A stretch of 64,000 nt of DNA, from NCBI GenBank assembly GCA_037783415.1, contig JAZGTN010000163.1, positions 372,001-436,000 on the forward strand. Reading direction: 5' to 3'. The notes below the pieces were generated by a model. It worked only from the letters and a program-made list of their open reading frames with translations. It did no database searches and was not told where the DNA came from. Position numbers and translations under genes: made by a program. The first letter of the stretch is position 1; every line of letters begins with the position of its first letter. The DNA comes from Leptasterias polaris. Its lineage: Eukaryota > Echinodermata > Asteroidea > Forcipulatida > Asteriidae. Positions 45,047-54,839 of the stretch are shown here, piece by piece.

Positions 45047-47063
45047 ATTGGGAGGCCTCGCAGCCAGATACGATCGACCGAGTACCTACAGGTGTAAAAG
45101 GTAGGCTTAAACCATGTCTGGCTTTTTGGAAAAATGTATTGAAATGCAGTCTCTTTTTACAAGAGGTTATTTGTGCGGGGTACAAAATTCCATTTTTTAT
45201 CGAACCCCCACCTGTTTTCATGGAAAATAACCAATCCAGTTTGCAACATGCGCAATTTGTGGAATCTGCCATTTTTGAATTGACAAAAAAGAAATGCATT
45301 ACGCAATTGTCACGACCGCCATATTGTTGTAATCCTTTGACAGTTGCGGTAGGGAAAAAGTTAAGATTAGTCCTTGATCTTCGCCACCCCAACAAATACA
45401 TTTGGAGAAACAAATTCAAATACGAAGATCTAATTCACATCTCCCCATCATTGGATTGCGATCAATATTATTTTTCATTTGACCTAGAGTCGGGCTACCA
45501 TCACGTGGAAATTTTTCCCCTTCATTCAAATATCTTGGATTTTCTTGGCGACATACCGACTCGGTTATTCGTTATTACAATTTCACAGTCCTACCATTCG
45601 GTTTGAGTAGCGCATGTCACTTGTTTACCAAATTAACCAGGCCTCTTGTCCATTATTGGAGGAAACAAGGTATCATGTCGTTCATGTACATTGATGACGG
45701 GTTAATTGCATCCCCAACACTTGAAACGGCTAAAAAGAACGCCGAGTTTGTCCAAAGTACCATTTTGCAAACGGGTTTTGTTCCCAGCAAAACTAAGTGT
45801 AAGTGGTGCCCTACTAAACACTTGCAGTATTTAGGTATTATCATCGACTCCGAAACATTTCAGTTTTTGGCACCTACACATAAGATTGACAAATTGCTGG
45901 CCTTGGCTTCACACCTTCAGTCATTACATAGCGCGAGAACCCCGATTCCTGTTCGGGAACTCGCATGTTATACAGGTCAAATAATTTCTTTGTCGTTGCC
46001 TCTTGGACCAATTGCCAGGTTCATGACCAGATCATTGTACAGGACAATTGAAAGCCGTAATTCATGGCATGATTCTGTCCCTCTCTCGGAGGAAACGATC
46101 TCCGAGATCAAGTTTTGGTCCACCAACTTGGTATCCCTCAACGGTTTCACCATTAGAGGCGTATTGGTCACTTCTGTAGCTGTGTACTCTGACGCCAGTG
46201 GTACAGGCTACGGAGGCTACATTGAGCATCAACCAAATGCCATAATTCACGGTACTTGGTCACGGCAGGAAAGAACAAAAAGTTCTACCTGGCGTGAATT
46301 GTCCGCAGTTCATCTAGTACTCTCGCAGTTACAAAACACTCTTTCAGGCAAAAATATCAAGTGGTACTGCGACAATTCTAGCGTTCCACGAATTATTCAG
46401 CATGGCAGCACAAAGAAAGATTTGCATGCCATAGCTATTCAGATTTTCCGTCTTGCCCGTTCAATTGACTGCATTATTTTCCCAGAATGGTTACCCAGAG
46501 AACAAAACAAAGTCGCAGACAAGATCAGTAAGTTCCTGGATTATGACGACTGGGCCATTGACAATGATTCTTTCGCATTCTTAGATTGCATTTGGGGCCC
46601 TCACACAATTGACCGATTTGCATCGCCACACAATGCCAAACTAGCGAGGTTTAATTCTCGCTTCTTATGCAAAGGTTCATGTGGAGTTGATGCTTTTTGC
46701 CAACACTGGCAGGGGGACAACAACTATATTTGTCCTCCAGTGTCTTGCATAATTCCGGCTATTAAGCGTATTATTTCAACTAACGCAACCGCAACATTGA
46801 TAGTGCCTCATTGGCCTACCTCATCTTTCTGGCCTCTTGTTTGTCCAGACGGTGCTCATTTGCATCACAAAGTGGCAGATTGGCGTTGGGTGAATATTTC
46901 TTTCACCCCACCCTCTTTGGGTACACACTCCGTTTTTTCTTCATTCCCGTCCTTTGCCTGTTTGGCACTGCGTTTCGACGCCGGCAGAAAATCCCGGTTT
47001 ACAAACGCGGGCTTTTGCCTCTTGGACGCCGGCATTTGTCGGCAATGCGCGTTTAGCGCTTGA
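45047..47063 (+). pseudogene. pol: DIRS reverse transcriptase-RNase H-methylase, one frameshift
   Basis: The order is RT, RNase H, Dam-like methylase. RT fingers read LRLVLDLRHPNKYI and SFDLESGYHHVEI, and the active site YIDD is at about 45,687-45,698. RNase H starts at VYSDASG (Asp near 46,191). A DRFASPHN...CPP block (46,608-46,760) matches the N6-adenine methylase-like domain characteristic of DIRS elements. A one-base loss in an A run near 45,527 shifts the frame; the downstream frame stays open to the stop at 47,061. With that loss RT would be truncated, so this copy is probably dead. The protein may begin further upstream, in the frame open from 44,764. Confidence 0.85.
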
Positions 47064-47192
47064 ACCGGAGGAGTTTATTCCTCGTCGTCTGTTTGTGACG
47101 ACAGTTGTTACGGCACATTCGTGTTACGATTAAGTTTTTTCGTTCAAATTGAACGAATGTTCTAACCCTTTGCCCTTCTGTTTGCGTTCTCT

Positions 47193-47328
47193 GCGGGGTG
47201 AGCATGCTCCACCTTTCCAAATGTGCTCCAAAATATTGCTTTGTATCTTTCAATTATTGCTGTTTTTAACACATGAGGGAAATATAGAAAAGAAAACATT
47301 TTCTTTCGGAAGAATGGAGAAAGAAAGT
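47193..47328 (+). repeat. DIRS split repeat B1
   Basis: 136 bp from GCGGGGTGAGCATGC to GAGAAAGAAAGT. It is identical in extent to B2 (48,940-49,075) and directly joined to A2. Confidence 0.85.
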
Positions 47329-47472
47329 CAGTTTTCTTTTCGGTATTGTACGACAGGTGTAGCGCGTTATATTAATGCACGCGCTTACGTAACACGTTCT
47401 GTGTTCATGCCTATATAATGGGCTACTCGCTTCTTTCATTTCATTCTCGGTTGAGCAGCTATACCTCGCCTT
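47327..47472 (+). repeat. DIRS split repeat A2
   Basis: Copy of A1, sharing GT with the end of B1. The B1-A2 joint resembles the junction expected in a circular intermediate. It carries the same TATATAAT as A1 and lies upstream of the recombinase gene. Confidence 0.85.
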
Positions 47473-47846
47473 ACCCGCCCACCCTCCCTCTGAAACCGTT
47501 GGTTATCGTCACTCGGAACAAGGGGGCGTGACCTTCGTCCAACATCCGGGTCACGCTCACGTTTCCTCCACAAGTTGGGGGTTTTTCGTGGCCGCCGAGT
47601 GCTGGTTCCAGTAACCAGACTGGTGTTGGGCGCCGAGTTGACGTCAGAATTTCTGCGTTCAGTACAAGTTTTGTGCAGACTTATGACGAATAGATCGCCA
47701 CAGAATGTCATAGATTAGCCAAATTTTGGTATTTTTTGTTTCAATAACCTTTTTGGTTTTCGCAGCAAATTTTGCTATTTTCCAGTCTTTCTGGTTCGAT
47801 TTTTGTGTTTTGTTTTTCAGAAGCATGGAAGGAAATAGCTCGCAAC
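47473..47846 (+). promoter_or_regulatory. Leader of the recombinase gene with acceptor-like site
   Basis: The stretch between A2 and the recombinase start has no supported gene. Just before the coding start, a T-rich tract ending TTTTTCAG (about 47,820) looks like a 3' splice site. The recombinase could therefore be made from a spliced message or from a promoter in A2. I found no convincing donor. Confidence 0.35.
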
Positions 47847-48812
47847 ATGGCCGATCCCACTCTTCGACGTATCGCCGAAGACCAACTCCCAGCCTTACTC
47901 ATTTCAGCCAAAGCCCCATCTACAATTAAAACCTACAAATCAGCGTGGCAGCGTTGGGAATTGTGGGCATTAACCAAAACGGGAGTTTCTGTGTTTCCAG
48001 TCCGCCCGATCGATTTCTGCCTCTACCTGGCAACAATGTTACCATCGGGTCACAAGTCCACTGCAGACGCCGTAGCCTCCGCAGTAAAATGGGCACACAG
48101 CATGGTAGGACTACCGTCGCCGACAGACGACCCAATCGTCAAGACCGCCATCCAAGGCTACAAGAGACTGACAGCCTCGCCACCGAACCGCAAAGAGCCA
48201 ATATCTCCGCAAGTGATGGCAAAGCTTTTTGATACCTACGGGCATACCACGGCCACATTAGCCGATCTGCGGGTACTGTTCATTTCTTTCATCAGTTATG
48301 CGGGGTTTCTTCGCTTCAGCGACCTCGCCAATATCCGACGCCAAGATTGTATCCTGAGATCTGACAGTCTGCTTATTCACCTAACTAAATCCAAAACTGA
48401 TCAATTTCGACAAGGTGCAGACGTTGTAATTGCCAGAACTCGATCTACAACATGCCCAGTCGGCATAGCGGAAAGATATTTCGATGCGTTGGGTGATCCA
48501 CCCACATCTTCATTGCCACTAATACGCAGAATTGCTCGCTCAAAATCTGGTCCGATTTCCACTAACCACGCTTTAAGTTACACTAGAACTAGAGAGATTG
48601 TACTTCAAGCCTTGAAACCCTTTGTACCTGACGTAACCAAATACGGTCTCCACAGTTTTAGGTCGGGTGGCGCATCCGCCGCATCTGATGCCCTAATTCC
48701 GACTCATCTTATTTCTAAACACGGTAGATGGAGCTCCGATAAGGCAAGAAACGCCTATATCAAGGTCAATAACAAAACCAGTTTACTTCCGTCGTTGGCT
48801 TTGGGAATATGA
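47847..48812 (+). CDS. DIRS tyrosine recombinase, apparently intact
   Basis: 321 residues from ATG at 47,847 (MADPTLRR), chosen because it is the first ATG of the conserved frame; the frame is open further upstream. The N-terminal half resembles a core-binding domain (STIKTYKSAWQRW). Catalytic residues of the tyrosine recombinase family are present in order: Arg in AGFLRFSDL (48,312), Lys in TKSKTDQF, His-x-x-Arg in LHSFRSGG (48,651-48,662), His/Trp in KHGRWS and the nucleophile Tyr in NAYIK (48,756). It joins the circular DNA to the genome without target duplication. It lies between A2 and B2, on the same strand as pol. Confidence 0.9.
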   Translation: MADPTLRRIAEDQLPALLISAKAPSTIKTYKSAWQRWELWALTKTGVSVFPVRPIDFCLYLATMLPSGHKSTADAVASAVKWAHSMVGLPSPTDDPIVKTAIQGYKRLTASPPNRKEPISPQVMAKLFDTYGHTTATLADLRVLFISFISYAGFLRFSDLANIRRQDCILRSDSLLIHLTKSKTDQFRQGADVVIARTRSTTCPVGIAERYFDALGDPPTSSLPLIRRIARSKSGPISTNHALSYTRTREIVLQALKPFVPDVTKYGLHSFRSGGASAASDALIPTHLISKHGRWSSDKARNAYIKVNNKTSLLPSLALGI

Positions 48813-48875
48813 GTTTATAACGTTTTTGGTACGTGAGTTTATAACGTTTTTGGTACGTGAGTTTATAACGTGAAC
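48813..48875 (+). repeat. 24-bp tandem repeat after the recombinase gene
   Basis: GAGTTTATAACG followed by TTTTTGGTACGT occurs twice and a third time in part. The first copy overlaps the stop codon. Confidence 0.75.
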
Positions 48876-48939
48876 GTAACATTATTAAGTAGATGAACGT
48901 GCGTGTTTACGCAAATTCGATATTATGTTGTTGAATAAA

Positions 48940-49075
48940 GCGGGGTGAGCATGCTCCACCTTTCCAAATGTGCTCCAAAATATTGCTTTGTATCTTTCAA
49001 TTATTGCTGTTTTTAACACATGAGGGAAATATAGAAAAGAAAACATTTTCTTTCGGAAGAATGGAGAAAGAAAGT
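48940..49075 (+). repeat. DIRS split repeat B2, 3' end of element
   Basis: Copy of B1. It ends AAAGT, followed directly by resumed GPCR coding sequence on the minus strand. Confidence 0.85.
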
Positions 49076-49353
49076 TATGATAATCAAAGCAGGTATTATA
49101 ACAACAATACACGGAAAAATGGCTGTAAAAACCTGTGCAGGTGATGTTGAGTCAGTTTCATTATTCGGGAATGTTGCTACTAAATAGCAGCACGCTGTAA
49201 AACTAGGTATTGTTGCACAAACTAAAGTTATTTGGTGACAATCGTATAGAGTCGCAATGGTTGTGACACTGCTTTATAACGTACGACAGTTATCACTGAT
49301 AATACATTGAGTCCAATCATCTGAAAGAAGAGAGAAATATGTCCTAATACAGT
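49076..49353 (-). pseudogene. Rhodopsin-class GPCR, TM3 to TM5 part
   Basis: The minus strand encodes GHISLFFQMIGLNVLSVITV and VRYKAVSQPLRLY (end of TM3 with a DRY variant, VRY, and the second loop). After a frameshift near 49,228 it reads an extracellular loop with CC and a TM5 (FPCIVVIIPALIII). The last codons join in frame with the segment at 44,221 if the DIRS element is removed, which shows that both belong to one gene. Its upstream side is cut at 49,353 by the gypsy LTR. TM1-TM2 were not found in the window. Confidence 0.75.
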
Positions 49354-49742
49354 TGTGATGATGTAACAAATCGATTGTATTAATTCAATGATTTCTTATA
49401 CCGAATCTCCCATAGTTTAAGTTGGAATGCTTTATTACGTAATTGAATACCTTTTTGAATACCTTTAGCAGTATAAAACCCATTGGGCACACACCCTCGT
49501 GGTCTGTCGTCCAGAAGCGTGTGTGTCAGGTCATCATGACTGTGTACTTGTTCTTATGTTCAATTGCTTTACTGTTGAGTGTTTGGTCTCATACCAAAGT
49601 GGGAGATTCGGCAACCCTTGTAAATAATGTAGCAACTTAATAAATTATCTGAACACGGAGATTGTGCCTGAATGTGTTACTTCTTATGTTCATGTTGGTC
49701 AACACGATCCCGCGGATGGTTGGAAGAACCACAACCATCACA
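49354..49742 (+). repeat. 5' LTR
   Basis: 389 bp, TGTGATGATG to ACCATCACA. It has TATAAAAC near 49,474, the likely promoter TATA box. It is 11 bp longer than the 3' LTR because of a duplicated TTTTTGAATACC-like piece near 49,455; otherwise there are only scattered differences. Confidence 0.85.
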
Positions 49743-49744
49743 TA

Positions 49745-49762
49745 TGGTGGAAGATCCGAAGT
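49745..49762 (+). promoter_or_regulatory. Candidate primer binding site
   Basis: TGGTGGAAGATCCGAAG lies two bases after the 5' LTR. TGG at its start would pair with a tRNA CCA end. The matching tRNA was not identified. Confidence 0.5.
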
Positions 49763-49930
49763 TATAGCCTGACACACACGCGGACACAGCCCCGCTGGCT
49801 TGATGATTTTGGTATGTATTTTATATTGCCAGTGTATTTGATTTATGTATTCTTAATATTATATGAAATTGTTCGTGTTCCACAATTCTAACTGTATTAT
49901 TATTGTATGGTAGTACTTGTAGAAATACAA

Positions 49931-50345
49931 ATGGCTAGTAAATATGAGTGTCAATTTAAGGACACATACTCTGGAATTGAGGACTTTGATCTCTTCCTGG
50001 GTAGGTTCGAAACTTATGCCAAATTGCGTGATTTTGCTACCGACAAAAAAGTCTTAGCATTGGCACTACGCCTAAAAGGGCCCGCTGCTGTATGGTATTC
50101 AGGTTTGCCAGACAGTGTTAAAGATGATTATTCGAATTGAATCAGTGCGCTTAAACAAGTGTATGAAGGTGACAGTGCACGTTGGGTACGCAAGGCAAAA
50201 CTCGCTGACCGTTCACAAGGCGAAACAGAATCAATCGATGCCTACTTAACTGATATTATTCAATGGAGTCGACAATTAAATCGCTCAGAAGATGAACAAG
50301 TAGCCAGATTTGTTCGTGGACTAAGATCCTCCTTAAGAGGAAAAA
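49931..50345 (+). pseudogene. gag: gypsy Gag fragment with nonsense codon
   Basis: The frame starts MASKYECQF and carries capsid-type blocks (RFETYAKLRDF, LALRLKGPAAVWY, then after the stop ETESIDAYLTDI and FVRGLRSSLRG). An in-frame TGA at 50,138 interrupts it. The end is cut by the internal deletion, so no zinc knuckle or protease remains. The frame does not continue into the following RT segment. Confidence 0.75.
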
Positions 50346-50858
50346 TTTACCCGAGTTGCGTACATTCCTAGGTTTTTCGGGGTATTATAGACGCTATATT
50401 AAGAACTATAGTAAACTTGCATATCCACTGACGGTTTTAACCCGTAAAGGTGTAACATTTGTATGGTCTAAAGAATGTGACAATGCATTTCAGTTATTGA
50501 AGCAACATCTCCTTCAACCACCAATCTTGGCTTACCCACAGTTTGATGGTTCGCAATTCATTGTACAAACTGATGCCAGTTCTAAGGGCCTTGGATTTGT
50601 ATTGTCTCAAGAACAGGATGGAAAAACAAGAGTAATTGCATATGGTGGACGATCAGTAACTCCAGCAGAACGGAATTACACAGCTACTGAGTTAGAAGCA
50701 TTAGCTGTCGTAGGAGTGAAGAAATTTTCGTCATATCTGATTGGTTCTCGGAAATTTAAAATCTTCACTGACCACCAAGCATTAAAGTGGTTATTTAATG
50801 AAAAACATTCATCTGGTCGTTTAGCTCGTTGGACGTTGTACTTAGTCATTCAATTATG
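50346..50858 (+). pseudogene. pol: gypsy RT C-terminus and RNase H, truncated
   Basis: It begins abruptly inside the RT thumb/connection (LRTFLGFSGYYRRYI), so the palm and YxDD are missing. RNase H follows with Asp in QTDASSKG, Glu in TELEAL and Asp in IFTDHQALKWL. A frameshift near 50,835 separates it from the DALSRI block and the integrase frame. Confidence 0.8.
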
Positions 50859-50938
50859 ATGTTGAGTACAGACCACGAAAGAAACAAGCGAATGTTGATG
50901 CATTAAGCAGAATTCAGAACCACAAAACAGAGACTGAT

Positions 50939-52069
50939 ATGGGTCTTGACACCTCAAAACCTACTGAGAGTTTACTTACTTGTTTTTCCGATCTTTCATG
51001 TGATTTGGTAACCAGTTGTAAAGTAGATCACTCGAATCAAACAAAGGAACCTCGAATTATTAAGTATCAGTATGGTAAACGTGTGTATTCAAAGACAGAC
51101 AAGTATGTCAAGAGTATACCACAGGTGCATGAAAGTATTGATATGAATGATATGAGAAAAGAGCAAAGGAAAGATGATTTTGCTAAATCGGTCATAGACT
51201 TGCTCGAAAACAATGTAATCCCAGATAACGACAAACAAGCAAGGATATTGTTGTTAGAAGCTAATCAGTATATGATTTATGATTGTATTTTGTATCGTGT
51301 ATGGCATATTCCCCGCAAAGGAAAAATGCCAGAGCAAGACATTGTTCAGGTATATATACCAGAAACCTTAGTAGATACGATTCTTTATCACTGTCATGAT
51401 AATGTATTATCAGCTCATTTGGGATTCCATAAAACTTACAGCAAAGTGAAACAAAGATACTATTGGAAAGGTATGCACAGAGATATAGATAACTGGGTAC
51501 GGTCATGTGATTCATGCGCTAAAAGGAAAACGCCCAAACATAAGGTTATCGCACCTTTACTTAACATGAATGTAGTTGGACCATTTGAAAGAGTGAGTGT
51601 CGATATCCTTGGTCCACTTCCGGTCACAACCTCCGGAAATCGTTATGTATTATGTTTTACAGACCATTGTACTAGGTGGCCCATGTTAGTTCCTATACCA
51701 GTTATGGATGCTGCGACCATTGCCACTGCTTTTTTTAGAGATGTTATATGCAATCATGGTTGTCCCCGTATTCTCCTTAGCGACAGAGGCACGAATTTTC
51801 TCAGTAAAATTGTCAATGGAGTATGTAACATAATGAAAACGGACAAAGTTAATACGAGTCCTTATCACCCTCAGTGTAACGCTGTACAGGAACGATTCAA
51901 TGCAGTTATTCTTGATACAATTAGTCACTACGTGAATAAATTCCACACCAATTGGGATAAGTTTATACCAGCAATTCAGTTTGCGTACCGAAGCACACCA
52001 ACAGACAATTCTGTAGGGTTTAGCACGTTTTTCTTGCTTTATGGTCGTGAAGCTGTGTTACCTAATTGA
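50939..52069 (+). pseudogene. int: gypsy integrase catalytic region
   Basis: A single open frame of 376 codons. The N-terminal zinc-binding part (SAHLGFHKTY, then SCDSC) is followed by the catalytic triad Asp in VDILGPLP, Asp in LLSDRGTNF and Glu in NAVQERFNAV. It ends after LYGREAVLPN at a frame change; the C-terminal part continues in another frame. All catalytic residues are in place, but the protein would lack its upstream and downstream partners. Confidence 0.85.
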
Positions 52070-52788
52070 TGTCATTATGTCCAAAGCCCGAGTGTAAAGA
52101 TCGTAATGTCAGAGATTATTTATATGATCTTATTTCACAGTTAGAAGTAACAAGAGAAATATCTAAACGTCATCTCCAGATTAATGAAATGTCAAGGAAG
52201 AGACGTTATGACTCTCGCACTCAAAGTATTCCCTATCAAGTAGGTGATGTTGTGTACGTATATATTCCTGTTACTCAGCAAGGGCTGTCAAGAAAACTTC
52301 AACAATTTTGGTGTGGCCCGTATTTGTTGGTGGAAAAGACTGGTCCGGTCAATTTTAGAATCAGAAATCTTAAAAATCACAAACTGATAAAGACACCTAT
52401 TCATGTGAACCGATTTAAATTTGCATACGATCGATTTCTGAGACCACCGAACAGTCAAAAACCAGAAGATCCTACGCAACAAAATCCAATTGAGGATTTA
52501 GAGGACGCAGATTGTCCTACATGTTCATTTGAACCACTCAAAGCAACACAAAGTGTGAAAGATAAATCCTCGCTAGTACCAGGATTGCCTAATCCAACTG
52601 TTGAGTACGAAGTACAAAAAGTACTACGAGGAAAATTTGTCAATAACAAACTGTATTATCTGATCAAATGGAAAGGTTTTGATAACACACAAAGTACTTG
52701 GGAACCGGCAGAAAACTTGAATCAAACCCTTCGGGATTATTTACAAGAAAATCCAGTAAGGATTTCCGGTAAATCGAGACGATATTAG
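52066..52788 (+). pseudogene. gypsy integrase C-terminal part with chromodomain
   Basis: Residues of the linker and GPY/F-like module (QVGDVVYVYIP, FWCGPYLLVEK) are followed by a C-terminal chromodomain (YEVQKVLRG, YYLIKWKGF, STWEPAENL). Chromodomains of chromoviruses bind modified histones and steer integration to heterochromatin. It is separated from the catalytic core by a frameshift at 52,066, and ends with a normal stop near the 3' non-coding part. Confidence 0.85.
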
Positions 52789-53059
52789 ATTGATATTGTA
52801 TTAAAACTTAATATTATTGTAGTAATGTAATTAATGTAATCTTCCATGGAAGTGATGTCCACTACTCCAGGTAGCTACAAAACCATCGGATCCGGAGCAG
52901 CGCCGAGCCTATATACATCCTTGAAGTATGACGATGATCTGATGTTACGCGCGGCATCCAGTTCTTCCAATACCTCCAAATGCTTCTGATGTCCTGTGGC
53001 CGACGAACAATTATTGGACTACTCATTAATTATAATTTACATTACATTACATTAAGAAG

Positions 53060-53204
53060 AGTCCCTACAATTGGCAGGAGCCAATCTAAAATGGGAGGAC
53101 ACTTGTGATATAAACATTTTTGATTATGATTAATTTAATGTAGTATTTATATTTAAATAATGTCCTTACGATTGACAGGAGCCAATCTTAAAAGGAAGGG
53201 CATA
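53060..53204 (+). promoter_or_regulatory. Polypurine tract region, duplicated
   Basis: A block with CAGGAGCCAATCT and a following purine run occurs twice, about 101 bp apart (near 53,077 and 53,178). The second copy (AAAAGGAAGGG) ends next to the 3' LTR and is the likely primer for plus-strand synthesis. Confidence 0.6.
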
Positions 53205-53582
53205 TGTGATGATGTAACAAATCGATTGTATTAATTCAATGATTTCTTATACTGAATCTCCCATAGTTTAAGTTGGAATGCTTTATTACGTAATTGAATA
53301 CATTTTAGCAGTATAAAACCCATTGGGCACACACCCTCGTGGTCTGTCGTCCAGAAGCGTGTGTGTCAGGTCATCATGACTGTGTATTTGTTCTTATGTT
53401 CAATTGCTTTACCGTTGAGTGTTTGGTCTCATACCAAAGTGGGAGTTTCGGCAACCCTTGTAAATAATGTAGCAACTTAATAAATTATCTGAACACGGAG
53501 ATTGGGCCTGAATGTGTTACTTCTTATGTTCATGTTGGTCAACACGATGCCGTGGATGGTTGGAAGAACCACAACCATCACA
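53205..53582 (+). repeat. 3' LTR
   Basis: 378 bp with TGTGATG...CATCACA ends, nearly identical to the 5' LTR apart from the 11-bp difference and several substitutions. Confidence 0.85.
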
Positions 53583-54180
53583 TAAGTGTTTAGAAAACCA
53601 GGATTGTACTTTGTGTTCTTAAAAACTTTAAAAATATTTCCTCAAAAAAGTCTGAGGAAAGTGGCCAGGATTCACCTTGGAATGCACCACAGAGCATCTA
53701 GGATCAAAACATTTTCCGGGGCCCTTGAGCGGGCCCCGGACCCCACGCCGTAAGGGCTTTGCATTGTACGTACCGGCCCACACAGTTTTCACCACACCCA
53801 GCACCAACCTTTATTTTTCAAAGTTGGAGAACACTGACATTAATTAATTGATCACAAAAAAATACCCACATTTACAAAACTTTTGGGGGTCTCCACATTC
53901 ATGTACCTCCCAGAGATCTGCCTGGCGGGCCTGGGCATAGGCCTTTGGATAGGTCCATTGCTAAAATGGTTCAGATCCCTTTTCTAATTTTATGCATGAT
54001 TCTCCCCGTAACTGGGTCCCCGTGTTTACAAATGCATGTATTAGTATTACCCAAAATTTTCAATAAGGGGAATTTTTATAAGGAATATTTTTTTTCATCG
54101 GACACTTTCACCCCCTCCAACAAGAAAAATCTTAGAATTGCCCTTTAAGTCAGTGTCACATGCGTCTTGAAAGCAGCTTT
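53583..54180. repeat. Old dispersed repeat with GC-rich hairpin
   Basis: CCGGGGCCC (53,716-53,724) and GGGCCCCGG (53,731-53,739) form a 9-bp stem in otherwise AT-rich DNA. Surrounding wording such as CCTGGCGGGCCTGGG suggests a decayed mobile element. No gene is seen. Confidence 0.4.
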
Positions 54181-54379
54181 TCTCACGTTTTCACACAAAA
54201 AACAAAGGGATTTGGACTCTCCCTCCCCGGATCTGCTGATCCAAACAACCCAATGTTGGAAATTGTTGGTGCCCCCCCCCCCCCCCCCCCACTTTTAAAT
54301 ACCTTCCGGCGGGCCTGGTTAAGATGACGATGCGATCCAAGTAACATGGCGTCCACAGCATAGGCTCGTTCACCCACAA
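54181..54379. repeat. Dispersed repeat with poly-C tract
   Basis: A run of about 20 C (54,271-54,290) is flanked by ACCTTCCGGCGGGCC on the right. On the minus strand the repeat reads ARRKVFKSGGG, a translation pattern I associate with repeat-derived false proteins in invertebrate genomes. It is not a gene. Confidence 0.4.
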
Positions 54380-54505
54380 GTCAACTGGTCAAGTTAAGTT
54401 GAGATAATGCACAATTTCCACAAGGACACAAAAAATAATTGGGTAACAGTCATAAAACTTTAGAGTCATAAAACTTGTTTAAAAAAGTCAAAAACTTATT
54501 ACAGT

Positions 54506-54727
54506 ATGGCTGGTTGCAGAATTCTACAGCGTCAATTACAGCTTGCCGGGTGGCGCGAAAATGGTGAATACACTACAGTACACAGTACAGACACTCAGTC
54601 AGTCACCAACCAACAGCCAAAACGAAGTAAAAAGGTTAAAATAGCAGGAACCCTTCGCGAATATTACAAGGAATGGCCTTCTTGGCATGGCCTAAAAGAT
54701 CAAATTGCCCACACGAACTTAAAATAA
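54506..54727 (+). CDS. Possible small protein, unknown (doubtful)
   Basis: 73 codons from an ATG with a fair context (GTATGG), basic in the middle (QPKRSKKVK). AATAAA directly follows the stop. I recognise no family. It may be a last exon or a chance frame in repeat DNA. Confidence 0.2.
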   Translation: MAGCRILQRQLQLAGWRENGEYTTVHSTDTQSVTNQQPKRSKKVKIAGTLREYYKEWPSWHGLKDQIAHTNLK

Positions 54728-54839
54728 AAAGGCAAAAGAAGAAAGGAGGTTAAAAAACGGTAAACAAAAACGAAGCAAAAATAAGAGCAATAAAAAGACA
54801 CGTCCACCCTCTAGCGCCCACTCTACATCCAATTTACTG

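Larger units (their letters stand above)
44222..49075 (+). mobile_element. DIRS-order retrotransposon with split direct repeats, 4,854 bp
   Basis: Layout: A1 (44,222-44,367), gag, RT-RNase H-methylase, B1 (47,193-47,328), A2 (47,327-47,472), tyrosine recombinase, B2 (48,940-49,075). A1 equals A2 and B1 equals B2 at near identity, giving the A1...B1A2...B2 arrangement typical of PAT/Ngaro-type DIRS elements, which replicate through a circle and integrate by tyrosine recombinase. There is no target duplication, as expected; AAAGT is common to both junctions and to the B1/A2 joint. The element is almost intact, with one clear frameshift in RT. It sits inside a GPCR gene. Confidence 0.9.
49354..53582 (+). 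mobile_element. Ty3/gypsy chromovirus-type element, internally deleted, both LTRs
   Basis: LTRs of 389 and 378 bp flank remnants of gag, RNase H, integrase and a chromodomain. A large internal deletion removes the protease and most of RT. The LTRs begin TGTGATG and end CATCACA. Flanking bases (ACAGT left, TAAGT right) do not form a clear target duplication, and GPCR sequence is not seen on the right. The copy is disabled by a nonsense codon, the deletion and frameshifts. Confidence 0.85.

Noticed and set aside
47436..47711. Minus-strand 91-codon frame in the recombinase leader
   Set aside because: No domain features; it overlaps repeat A2, and the sense strand explains the region as leader sequence.
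52580..52770. Chromodomain as a host heterochromatin protein
   Set aside because: It lies at the C-terminus of a gypsy integrase between LTRs, the known position in chromoviruses.
54183..54379. Minus-strand glycine-run proteins near the poly-C tract
   Set aside because: The glycine run is simply translated poly-C, and the flanks are repeat-derived.
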